Of a stretch of 12,216 nt of DNA, positions 1 through 9,000 are shown piece by piece (the stretch's first letter is position 1; each line of letters begins with the position of its first letter). The stretch is from Actinomycetota bacterium (lineage in GTDB: Bacteria; Actinomycetota; CADDZG01; WHSQ01). The notes below the pieces were generated by a model. The model did no database searches, was not told the origin of the DNA, and saw only the letters and a program-made list of their open reading frames with translations. The stretch is taken from NCBI GenBank assembly GCA_016781115.1, contig JADDQX010000056.1, positions 1 to 12,216 of the forward strand, given 5' to 3'. Both the position numbers and the translations under genes were made by a program.

Positions 1-3000
1 AGGCGCAGGACCGTGGTCTTGCGGTTCTTGGCGAGATGCAGGAAGACCTGCGTCGTCCCGGGGTGGTTCGCGAGGACGTCCTTCAGGGAGTCCACGATCT
101 TCGGCGTGCATGACTCGACCGCCATGTTGATGACGAGAGGCCGATCCTCGCCGAGGTCCGGCTCGTGGAACTCGAGCCCCATGATCTTCATCGAATCGTC
201 CCTCACGTCCTGGTCCACGCGCCCCTTCACCAGCAGGATCGCGTCGGGCCGCAGCAGGGGGCCGAACTGCTCGTGGACCCGGGGGAAGACCACCACCTCG
301 ACGCTCGCTCCGGCGACGTCTTCGATCTGAAGTAGCACCATGATCTCGCCTCGCCGGGTGACCTTCTTCGAGAGCCCGGCGACGATCCCGCCGATCGTCA
401 CTACCTCGCCGGGACGCCGGTCCACCAGCGAGGTGATCGCTACATCGGTCATCCGAGCGAGGAGACCCTCCACACCAAGGAGCGGGTGGTCCGACACGTA
501 CCGCCCCAGGACCTCCTTCTCTTGCGCGAGCAACAGCTCTTTCGGATGCTCGTGCAGCGGGATCGCTCGATCGTCCGGGGTGGCGTCGTCGTTGCCGGAA
601 TCGAAGAGGCCGAACTGGCCGTGCTCGCGCATCTTGCGTTGCTCCATCGCCTCGCAGCAGATGTCCTCGAAGCAGTCGAGGAGGCCCTTGCGCGTGTGAC
701 CCAGCGACTCGAACGCCCCTGCTTTGACCAGCGACTCAACCGTCTTGCGATTGAGGCAGGTGTAATCGACCCGCCGGGCGAAGTCGTGGAACGACTTGAA
801 CTCTCCGCCTCTTTGGCGGGCCTCGACGATCTTCTCGACGACGCCCTCCCCCACGCCTCTGACGGCGGACAGGCCGAAGCGCACCGAGCTGCCCGCGGGG
901 GTGAAGTCCATGTCCGACGAGTTCACGTCGGGGATGAGGATAGGGATCGCCATCTTGCGCGCCATGCTCAGGTACTTGGGCTTGTCGTCCTTGCGATCTT
1001 TCACCGAAGTCAAGAGGGCGGCCATGTACTCGACGGGGTAGTGCGCCTTCAGCCACCCCGTCTGATACGCGATGTACGCGTAGCAAGCGGCGTGAGCGCG
1101 GTTGAACGAGTAGTCCGCGAAGCGCTCGATCAGCCCCCATAGGTGCTCGGCGTCCGCTTTCGTGACGCCGCCCCTGATGCAACCCTCGGTGAAACGGGGT
1201 TTCTCCGCGACCATGATGTCGCGCTTCTTCTTTCCGATCGCCTTGCGCACGAGATCCGCTTGGCCCGGCGTATAGCCCGCGAGCTTCTGCAGCGTTAGGA
1301 CGATCTGTTCCTGATAGACGAGAACGCCGTAGGTCTCTCTGGTGATGTCTTCGAGCTCGGGGTGCAGGTACGTGATCTTGCTCGGGTCGTGCATGCGTTC
1401 GATGTACGACGGGATCTGGTCCATCGGACCCGGGCGATACAGCGCAACCATCGCCATGATGTGCTCGAACTTCGTCGGCTTGAGCTGCGCTAGGTAGCGG
1501 CGCATCCCCTCGCTCTCCAGCTGGAAGATCCCGTCGGTATCGCCGCGCTGCAGGATCTCGTACACCTTCGAGTCCTCGAAGTCGAGGTTGTCGACATCCA
1601 CGTCGATGCCTCTGTTGGCACGGATGTAATCGCGCGCCAGCTCGATCACCGTGAGGTTCCGCAGCCCGAGGAAGTCCATCTTCAGCAGGCCCAGCTCCTC
1701 GACGCCGTTCATGTCGAACTGCGTAACCACCTCATCGTGGTCCCCGCGCTTCAGTGGGACGTGCTCGACGAGCGGGTCGCGCCCGATCACCACACCGGCA
1801 GCGTGGATCCCCGCAGAACGCTTCAGGTTCTCGACCTTCAGAGCGGTGTCGATGATCTCCTTGGCGGCCCCGCCCGCGTCGTAGGCCTCTTTGAGCTCCG
1901 GAGATGACTCGAGCGCGCTGGCGAGCCCGGAGTCCCTACCCATGATGAGGGGGGGGTACATCCGGGTGAGCTTGTCGCCCTCCTGGTAAGGAAAGCCGAG
2001 AACGCGGGCGGCGTCCTTGATCGCCTGCTTCCCCTTGATCGTGCCGTAGGTGACGATCTGCGCCACGTGGTCCTTGCCGTACTTGTCGCACACGTAACGG
2101 ATGACGTCGCCGCGCTTGCGATCGTCGAAGTCGATGTCGATGTCGGGCATCGCGATGCGCTCGGGGTTGAGGAAGCGCTCGAACATGAGGTCGTACCGCA
2201 AAGGATCGAGCTCGGTCACGCCGAGGGCGTAAGACACGATCGAGCCCGCCGCGCTGCCTCGTCCCGGCCCGACGCGGATGCCTTGGTTCTTCGACCAGTT
2301 GACGAAATCCTGGACGACCAGGAAGTACCCGGCGAAGCCCATCTGTTCGATGACCTTCAGCTCGTAGGTCGCCCGTTCCCGGGCTTCGGGGACATCGCCT
2401 TGGTAGCGCCGCTTGAGACCCTCGAAGACGAGCTCGCGCAGATAGCCGTCAAGCGTTTGGCCCGGTGGCACCTCGTAGCGCGGCAGCAGGAGCTGTCCCA
2501 TGGAGATCTCCACGTTGCACCTCTCGGCTACCGCAAGGGTGTTCTCACACGCTCCCGGCCAGCGGGCGAAAGCCTTCGCCATCTCCTGGGGTGTCTTCAG
2601 GTAGAACTCGTCGGAGTCGAACTTGAACCGCTGTGGGTCCGACATGACCGAGCCGGTGTTGATGCATAGCAGCACGTCGTGCCCGACCGAGTCGTCTTTG
2701 TGGGTGTAGTGGCTGTCGTTGGTGGCGACCCACGGGATCCCCATCTCCGTCCCGATCTTCACCAGCTCGTCGTTCAGGCGCGCCTGCAGCGGGATCCCGT
2801 GATCCTGCAGCTCCAGATAGAAGCGGTCGCCGAAGAGCTCGCGGTACTGCGCGGTCTTCCTGCGCGCACCTGCCAGGTCGCCCGCGACGATCAGCCGGGG
2901 GATCTGCGCGGACAGACATCCCGATAGGCAGATCAGGCCCTCGGAGTACTCGCTCAAGAGCTCCCAGTCGGCGCGCGGCTTGTAGTGGTACCCCTCGAGC

Positions 3001-3359
3001 CACGCCTTGGAGGAGATCTTCATCAGGTTGGCGTAACCGGCGTTGTTCTGGGCCAGGAGCGTGAGGTGGAAGATCCCGTTCTCGGGATCGCGGGCGTCTT
3101 TCTGAGCCGGCCGCTCGCTCCGGTGACCGCCGAAGAGGTAACCCTCCATGCCGAGGATCGGCTTGACCTGGTACTTGCCGTCGACGCGGCTCTTCTGGGC
3201 GGTGCGATAGAAGTCCAGGACGCCGTACATCACGCCGTGGTCGGTGATGGCGCAGGCGGGCATGCCCGCGTCGGCCGCGGCGTCGAACATCTCCCCGATG
3301 CGACTCGCCCCGTCGAGCATGGAGTACTCGCTGTGGGCGTGGAGATGGACGAAGCTCAC
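1..3359 (-). CDS. dnaE: DNA polymerase III alpha subunit, DnaE1 type (3' end cut by window edge)
   Basis: Replicative polymerase catalytic subunit; 1119 codons are visible and the frame is still open at base 1. The start is GTG at 3359 (MSFVHLHAHSEYSMLDG), preceded by AAGGGAG at 3371-3377, 11 nt away, the best ribosome site in the window. The N-terminal PHP domain keeps all nine expected metal ligands: H7, H9, D16, H41, E72, H98, C148, D215 and H217. The polymerase core has PDIDIDF at residues 405-411 (D406, D408) and the third catalytic aspartate D562 in KMDFLGL. A clamp-binding motif QFGLF lies at 915-919. An OB-fold region (GEVVTIGGIVAGL onward) follows near residues 980-1060. The last visible residues (GTTQVFLHLAKNRKTTVLR) match the extreme C-terminal domain, so by comparison with about 1180-residue actinobacterial DnaE1 only a few dozen residues are missing. 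No frameshift is seen, even across an eight-G run at 1949-1956. Confidence 0.97.
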   Translation of the reverse strand, partial: MSFVHLHAHSEYSMLDGASRIGEMFDAAADAGMPACAITDHGVMYGVLDFYRTAQKSRVDGKYQVKPILGMEGYLFGGHRSERPAQKDARDPENGIFHLTLLAQNNAGYANLMKISSKAWLEGYHYKPRADWELLSEYSEGLICLSGCLSAQIPRLIVAGDLAGARRKTAQYRELFGDRFYLELQDHGIPLQARLNDELVKIGTEMGIPWVATNDSHYTHKDDSVGHDVLLCINTGSVMSDPQRFKFDSDEFYLKTPQEMAKAFARWPGACENTLAVAERCNVEISMGQLLLPRYEVPPGQTLDGYLRELVFEGLKRRYQGDVPEARERATYELKVIEQMGFAGYFLVVQDFVNWSKNQGIRVGPGRGSAAGSIVSYALGVTELDPLRYDLMFERFLNPERIAMPDIDIDFDDRKRGDVIRYVCDKYGKDHVAQIVTYGTIKGKQAIKDAARVLGFPYQEGDKLTRMYPPLIMGRDSGLASALESSPELKEAYDAGGAAKEIIDTALKVENLKRSAGIHAAGVVIGRDPLVEHVPLKRGDHDEVVTQFDMNGVEELGLLKMDFLGLRNLTVIELARDYIRANRGIDVDVDNLDFEDSKVYEILQRGDTDGIFQLESEGMRRYLAQLKPTKFEHIMAMVALYRPGPMDQIPSYIERMHDPSKITYLHPELEDITRETYGVLVYQEQIVLTLQKLAGYTPGQADLVRKAIGKKKRDIMVAEKPRFTEGCIRGGVTKADAEHLWGLIERFADYSFNRAHAACYAYIAYQTGWLKAHYPVEYMAALLTSVKDRKDDKPKYLSMARKMAIPILIPDVNSSDMDFTPAGSSVRFGLSAVRGVGEGVVEKIVEARQRGGEFKSFHDFARRVDYTCLNRKTVESLVKAGAFESLGHTRKGLLDCFEDICCEAMEQRKMREHGQFGLFDSGNDDATPDDRAIPLHEHPKELLLAQEKEVLGRYVSDHPLLGVEGLLARMTDVAITSLVDRRPGEVVTIGGIVAGLSKKVTRRGEIMVLLQIEDVAGASVEVVVFPRVHEQFGPLLRPDAILLVKGRVDQDVRDDSMKIMGLEFHEPDLGEDRPLVINMAVESCTPKIVDSLKDVLANHPGTTQVFLHLAKNRKTTVLR

Positions 3360-3370
3360 GGGTGACGGCG

Positions 3371-3377
3371 CTCCCTT
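3371..3377 (-). promoter_or_regulatory. Ribosome binding site of dnaE
   Basis: The minus strand reads AAGGGAG, complementary to the 16S rRNA 3' end, 11 nt before the GTG at 3359. It decides the start: an in-frame TTG lies further upstream at 3378-3380, but it would place this motif inside the coding sequence, and starting at GTG gives the usual DnaE N-terminus. Confidence 0.6.
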
Positions 3378-3416
3378 CAAGACAGACCGGTCGAGCCGAC
3401 GGGCGCCGTCTCGAAC

Positions 3417-3436
3417 GAATAACAAACGTGTTGTTC
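3417..3436. repeat. AT-rich imperfect palindrome in the dnaE upstream region
   Basis: The 20 bases GAATAACAAACGTGTTGTTC form an 8-bp inverted repeat with one mismatch around a 4-nt centre. They lie 58 nt upstream of the dnaE start in a markedly AT-rich patch (about 3415-3445) of otherwise GC-rich sequence. An operator or part of the dnaE promoter is a reasonable inference. I could not identify convincing -35/-10 boxes or a known regulator. Confidence 0.3.
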
Positions 3437-3471
3437 TAAGTAACACCTCTCGCGGCCCCTCGGCAAGTACT

Positions 3472-3525
3472 GCCCCCTGACCAGGGACAACGCGCGAGCC
3501 GGAGCCCTGGATCAGCATGTGGGGC
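3472..3525 (-). terminator. Candidate hairpin terminator after rluD
   Basis: CTGACCAGGG (3477-3486) pairs with CCCTGGATCAG (3505-3515), giving ten base pairs with one bulged A and an 18-nt loop. An outer GCCCC/GGGGC pairing (3472-3476 with 3521-3525) extends the stem. It lies about 45 nt beyond the rluD stop on the minus strand. No T-run follows, as is common for actinobacterial terminators, so it could equally be a leader structure for dnaE. Confidence 0.35.
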
Positions 3526-3571
3526 CCGGGATGGTGGTCACAAGACCAACAACCTGTGGATGTTCTGGGGA

Positions 3572-4491
<920 letters not shown>

Positions 4492-4495
<4 letters not shown>

Positions 4496-5097
4496 CTGCT
4501 CTCGGCCCCCGAGGTGTCTCGCCACCCGAGCACGAGGATGGCGACCGCACCCAGCACGATCGCCATGTCGGCAAGGTTGAACACCGGCCACACGTGCAGG
4601 TCGATGAAGTCCACCACGGCTCCGTCGGTATCCCTGACGACGCGATCGAGCGCGTTGCCGAGGCCGCCGCCCAGCACCATCCCGAGCGGGACGGCCCAAC
4701 GCGGGTCCTGTACCCGCCGTACCCCGATCAGGATCCCGGCGATGATCGTCAAGGTCGCGACGAGGAAGAAGACCGGAAACCCTTGCAGGAGCCCGAACGC
4801 GCCGCCGGTGTTGAAGGTGAGGCGGAAGCTCAACACGCCCTCGATGACGTCATACGGCGCCCGGCCCTCCAGCGCGTCGAGCGCCCATTGCTTGGTGGCC
4901 TGATCGAGGGCGACCACCACGACCGCTGCCGCGAGCAGAGCGGCGTAGATGCGGCGGACAGACGCAGCGCTCGGTGCAGCGGTGGTGGCGCTGGGGGGGG
5001 TGCCTACCGGACCCGCTCTTCCCGTCGCTTGCAGTCGAGGCAGAGCAGCGCGTGCGGCAGCGCCTTGATCCGCGCCGCGTCGATGGGATTGCCGCAC
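4492..5097 (-). CDS. lspA: Lipoprotein signal peptidase (signal peptidase II); start uncertain
   Basis: Membrane aspartyl protease that cleaves the signal peptide of diacylglyceryl prolipoproteins before the lipobox cysteine. Numbering from GTG at 5097 (201 residues), motifs in order are ALDQATK with D65 in the first membrane helix, FNTGGAFGL at 95-103, GNALDR with catalytic D151, and FNLADM with catalytic D177. Four hydrophobic segments are evident. The start is a problem: between the upstream dksA-like stop (5004-5006) and the first helix there is no ATG, GTG or TTG in frame. The given GTG overlaps the upstream gene by 94 nt; the next candidates (GTG at 4918-4920 or 4915-4917) lie inside helix one. 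The A/S/T/P-rich stretch before the helix resembles the N-terminal extension of actinobacterial LspA, so the true start is probably near or within the overlap. An eight-G run (4993-5000) sits exactly there. Confidence 0.88.
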
Positions 5098-5999
5098 CGT
5101 TCGCAGACCCCGTAGTTGCCCTCGTCGATGCGAGCGATAGCTCTCGTCATCTGCTCGATGAGATCGCGGATGTTGTTCCTGATCGAGAGATCCCTCTCCC
5201 GGTCAAACGTGGCGGTGCCGGCGTCGGCGAAGTCATCGTCCATCCCAGCCTCACGGCCTATGTCCGACTGGGTCCCGTCGGAGTCCGATTCCAGCTCCGC
5301 GATCTGCCTCTGAAGCTCGCTGCGTTCGGACTCCAGCTGTTCACGGATCTTCTTCAGTTGCTCCTTGTCGAAGTTGACGGGTTTCGCGGGACGGGACGGG
5401 CCGCGTCTCTCGAGCTTCCTGATCGGCACGCGCGACGGCGGCGCGGCAGGAGCCTTCGCCGCCGTGCTCTCGACCGGAGCCTTCGTGACCGTCTTCTTCG
5501 CCACGGCCTTCGACGGCGCCGCGCCCACTGTGGGCTTGGCTACGGGCTTCTTCGCCGCGCTCTTCTTGACCGGAGCCTTCGTGACCGTCTTCTTCACCGC
5601 TGCCTTCCCCGTCGTCTTCTTGACGGGAGCCTTGGCCGTTGTCTTCTTGACGGGGGCTTTGGCAACGGTCTTCTTCACCGGAGCCTTGGCCGCCGTCTTC
5701 TTTACGCCGGCCTTCGCGGGAGCCTTCTTCGCCGGGGTCTTCTTCGCGCGGGTCTTCTTGCCCGGCACCTTGGCCGCTACCTTCTTCTTCAGGCTTGCAG
5801 CCTTCTTCGCCACGGCTTTCTTGGCGCTGCCGGTGGTCTTCTTGAGGACGCTCTTCTTCGGCGCGGCCTTCTGAGACGTCGACCTCTGCGAGCCCGCGTT
5901 GGCCGGGGTTCTGGTCGCGCTGGTGTTCGCTGTGGCCTTCTTCGGAGAGGCCTTCGCCGCGCTCTTCTTGGCTCTGGAAGGCTGCTTGGCCGGTGTCAT
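5004..5999 (-). CDS. DksA/TraR-type C4 zinc-finger protein with histone-H1-like N-terminal tail
   Basis: Encodes 331 residues from ATG at 5997-5999; an alternative GTG start at 6018-6020 adds seven. The last 123 residues form a DksA/TraR module: a predicted coiled coil (from about 209), an acidic DDDFADAG segment resembling the DxxDxA tip of DksA, and a zinc finger C299-x2-C302-x17-C320-x2-C323. In this family the coiled coil enters the RNA polymerase secondary channel and alters initiation, often with ppGpp. The first 200 or so residues are almost entirely Lys, Ala, Pro, Thr and Ser, like histone H1 or the tails of actinobacterial HU, and should bind DNA or RNA non-specifically. Six 9-residue repeats (consensus KKTxxKAPV) lie in its middle. 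It is the first gene before lspA and rluD and is divergent from ileS. I infer a nucleoid- or polymerase-associated regulator. No Shine-Dalgarno precedes either start. Confidence 0.88.
   Translation of the reverse strand: MTPAKQPSRAKKSAAKASPKKATANTSATRTPANAGSQRSTSQKAAPKKSVLKKTTGSAKKAVAKKAASLKKKVAAKVPGKKTRAKKTPAKKAPAKAGVKKTAAKAPVKKTVAKAPVKKTTAKAPVKKTTGKAAVKKTVTKAPVKKSAAKKPVAKPTVGAAPSKAVAKKTVTKAPVESTAAKAPAAPPSRVPIRKLERRGPSRPAKPVNFDKEQLKKIREQLESERSELQRQIAELESDSDGTQSDIGREAGMDDDFADAGTATFDRERDLSIRNNIRDLIEQMTRAIARIDEGNYGVCERCGNPIDAARIKALPHALLCLDCKRREERVR
5560..5721 (-). repeat. Six tandem 27-bp repeats inside the dksA-like gene
   Basis: The plus strand shows the pattern (G/C)TCTTCTT recurring exactly every 27 bases, at 5560, 5587, 5614, 5641, 5668 and 5695. 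Read on the minus strand this encodes nine-residue units of the form KKTxxKAPV, about residues 94-147. The units differ mainly at third codon positions, so the protein repeat is conserved more strictly than the DNA. Copy number may vary between strains through replication slippage. Confidence 0.85.
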
Positions 6000-6083
6000 G
6001 GCCGCGGGACGATAGCACACGGATTAGTTCACAAGCGCCCTTCGCGCAGGGGCTCAGCCGAAGCTGGGGCTACTCTTCCAAGC
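6000..6083. promoter_or_regulatory. Divergent intergenic region between the dksA-like gene and ileS
   Basis: These 84 bases must hold the promoters of both divergent genes. For the dksA-like gene the minus strand has TATCGT (6009-6014) nine bases before its ATG, a possible -10 box. For ileS see the separate -10 entry. No TTGACA-like -35 element is at proper spacing for either. The region is too short for a T-box riboswitch leader, which regulates ileS in many Firmicutes and some actinomycetes. Confidence 0.4.
6071..6076 (+). promoter_or_regulatory. Candidate -10 box of a leaderless ileS transcript
   Basis: TACTCT, a TAnnnT-type hexamer, ends exactly 7 nt before the ileS ATG at 6084. Transcription would then begin at or next to the A of ATG. 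This fits the lack of any Shine-Dalgarno in the preceding 13 bases. No -35 element is recognisable 16-18 nt upstream. Confidence 0.35.
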
Positions 6084-9000
6084 ATGCCCACGCCCCTGTA
6101 TCGCCCCGTGAACACGCGCGTCTCCTTCCCGGAGCTCGAGGCGTCGACGGCGAGCTGGTGGAAGGAGAAAGACGTGTTCGCGCGCTCTCTCGCCCAGCGG
6201 GAAGGGGCGCCGGAATGGGTGTTCTACGAGGGGCCACCTACGGCGAACGGTAAGCCTGGGATCCACCACGTCGAGGCCAGGATCTTCAAAGACATCTTCT
6301 GCCGGTTCCAGACGATGCGCGGGCGCTACGTGCATCGGAAAGCCGGCTGGGACTGTCACGGGCTGCCTGTCGAGATCGCGGTCGAGAAACAGCTCGGCAT
6401 CACCCAGAAGCGCCAGATCGAGGAAGAGGTCGGCATCGAGGAATTCACCCGGCTGTGCCGCGAGTCGGTCAAACGCTACGTCGACGACTGGGAGCGGCTG
6501 ACGGAGCGGATCGGGTTCTGGGTCGACCTGCCGAACGCCTACTGGACGATGAGCAGCGACTTCGTCGAGACGGTGTGGTGGATCCTCAAGCAGATCTGGG
6601 ACAAGGGGCTCTTGGAGGAGGACTTCAAGGTCGTCCCCTACTGCCCTCGGTGCGAGACGTCGCTGTCGTCGCACGAGCAACACCAGACCGGCGCCTACAG
6701 GATGGTTACAGACCCGTCCGTATACGTGAGGTACCCGCTCAAGGGCGAACCCGATACGGCACTGCTGGTCTGGACGACGACCCCGTGGACGCTTCTCGCG
6801 AACATGGCCGTCGCCGTGGGCGAGGACATCACCTACGTGAAGGTCGCCGACCCCTTGCTGGACGGCCGCCACCTGATCCTGGCGAAAGAGCGCGTGGAGG
6901 CGGTCCTCGGGGAAGGTGTGACGTCGATCAAGGAGATGGCGGGGAGCGATCTCATCGGGCTCGCTTACGAACCACCGTTCGGCTTCGTTCGCACCGACGA
7001 GGGTGGCCATGCGCACACCGCCCGCCCCGGCGACTTCGTCACCACGAGCGACGGTTCGGGCATCGTGCACCTCGCCCCTTACGGTGAGGACGACATGGTG
7101 GTGGCGAAGCGGGATGACCTCCCGATCACGCAGATGATCGACGTGTCTGGGCGGGTGGTGACCGAAGGCGGGCCGTTCGTGGGACAGTCGATCCGAGATG
7201 CGAACCCGATGATCATCGACGACCTCGGCGCGCGCGATCTGCTGTTCAAGACCGACGACTACGAGCACTCCTATCCGCACTGCTGGCGCTGCCAGACGCC
7301 GCTCCTCTACTACCCGCGCCGGGACTGGTACATCAGGACCTCTCAGATCCGAGCCGAGCTGCAGGCGTCGAACGAGAACACGAACTGGCAGCCGCCGACG
7401 ATCAAGTACGGACGTTTCGGCGACTGGCTCGCGAACAACGTGGACTGGTCTCTGTCGCGCGACCGCTACTGGGGGACGCCGCTTCCCATCTGGAGGTGCG
7501 ACGAAGGTCACGCCACCTGCATCGGATCCTTCGCGGAGCTTGCGGAGCTGTCCGGGCGGGAGCTCGGCGGCGACTTCGACCCTCACAGGCCCTATGTCGA
7601 CGACATCACCTTCGGCTGCCCCGAGTGCGGCAAGAAGGCGACGCGGGTGCTGAGCGTGATCGACACCTGGTTCGACTCCGGCTCGATGCCCTTCGGTCAG
7701 TGGCACTACCCGTTCGAGAACGAAGACTTGTTCGAGAACCGCTTCCCCGCCCACTTCATCTCCGAGGCGATCGATCAGACGCGGGGTTGGTTCTATTCGT
7801 TGCTCGCGGTGGCGACCCTCGTACGGGGGGAGAACTCCTATCGCAACTGCGTCTGTCTCGGGCACATCGTCGACGCGGACGGACGCAAGATGTCTAAGTC
7901 GGTAGGCAACGTGATCGACCCGTGGACGGTTCTGGACGCGCAGGGCGCGGACGCGTTGAGGTGGCACATGCTGACCGCAGGCACACCGTGGTCGGCTCGA
8001 CGTGTCTCGGTCGAGATCATCGAAGAGTCACTGCGCAAGTACCTGCTGACCCTGTGGAACACCTATTCCTTCTGGGTGACGTACGCGTCGCTGGAGCGAT
8101 TCGATCCATCGGAGGTCGAGATCCCGCTCGAGCAGCGCTCACAGATGGATCGGTGGATCCTGGCGGAGCTCAGCGACACGGTCGAGGTCGTTAGCAACTC
8201 GCTCGATGGGTTCGATGCCACCACCGGAGGCAGACGGCTCGACCGCTTCGTCGACGACCTATCGAACTGGTACGTCCGTCGCTCGCGCCGCCGCTTCTGG
8301 AAGTCGGGTGAGGACGCCGATACCCGCGCCGCTTTCTTGACCTTGTGGGAATGCCTCGTGACGGTGGCTCAGCTGAGCGCGCCGTTCACACCCTTCATCG
8401 CGGAGGAGATCTACACCAACCTCACCGCTCCTGTAGCCGACGCGCGGGAGTCGGTTCACCTGTCCGACTGGCCGGAGCCGAACCACGCGCAGGCCGACGA
8501 CGATCTCCGTCAGAGGATGGGACTCGTGCGCCGTCTCGTCACGCTCGGTCGCTCCGCCCGGACCGAGGCGAAGGTGAGGGTGCGTCAGCCTCTGGCGCGG
8601 GCCCTCGTCGTGCTGCCGGCGGCGGAGACGGATGCGCTCGGCGAGCTCGACGCACTCGTTGCGGACGAGCTGAACGTGAGGTCGCTGGAGCGCGCGCGGG
8701 GGCTCGGCGAGCTCGTGTCTTATTCGGTGAAGGCGAACTTCAAGGTGCTCGGGCCCCGCTTCGGCGCCCGGGTGAAGTCGGTGGCGCAAGCTCTGGCTGC
8801 GACGGACCCGGCAGCGATCGTGCAGTCGATCGACGCACACGAAGTCGTCCATATAGATGTCGACGGCGAGCAGGTGTCGCTCACGCGCGACGACCTGGAC
8901 ATCAGGGTCGAGGGCCGCTCGGGGTTCTCGCTGGTGCAGGACGGGCCCTACGGGGTCGCGCTCGACCTCGAGGTCACGCCCGACCTCTGGGCTGAGGGCG

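Noticed and set aside
486..1142. Plus- and minus-strand frames inside the dnaE region
   Set aside because: The dnaE frame is continuous and conserved through here, including the clamp-binding motif; the others are shadows.
3411..3436. LexA/SOS box upstream of dnaE
   Set aside because: GAAC and GTT half-sites are present but five bases apart instead of four and the flanking bases are wrong, so the match to CGAACN4GTTCG is not adequate.
5560..5721. CRISPR-like array
   Set aside because: The 27-bp periodicity is in-frame coding sequence for Lys-rich repeats with no spacers.
4974..6083. Open plus-strand frame continuous with ileS that would add about 370 residues at its N-terminus
   Set aside because: It is antisense to the dksA-like gene and the end of lspA, is Leu/Arg-rich with repeats mirroring the Lys-rich tract, and has no family similarity. 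The ATG at 6084 gives the standard IleS N-terminus.
6054..7967. 637-codon minus-strand open frame
   Set aside because: It is antisense to ileS, which carries all synthetase motifs. Long opposite-strand frames are expected in GC-rich DNA.
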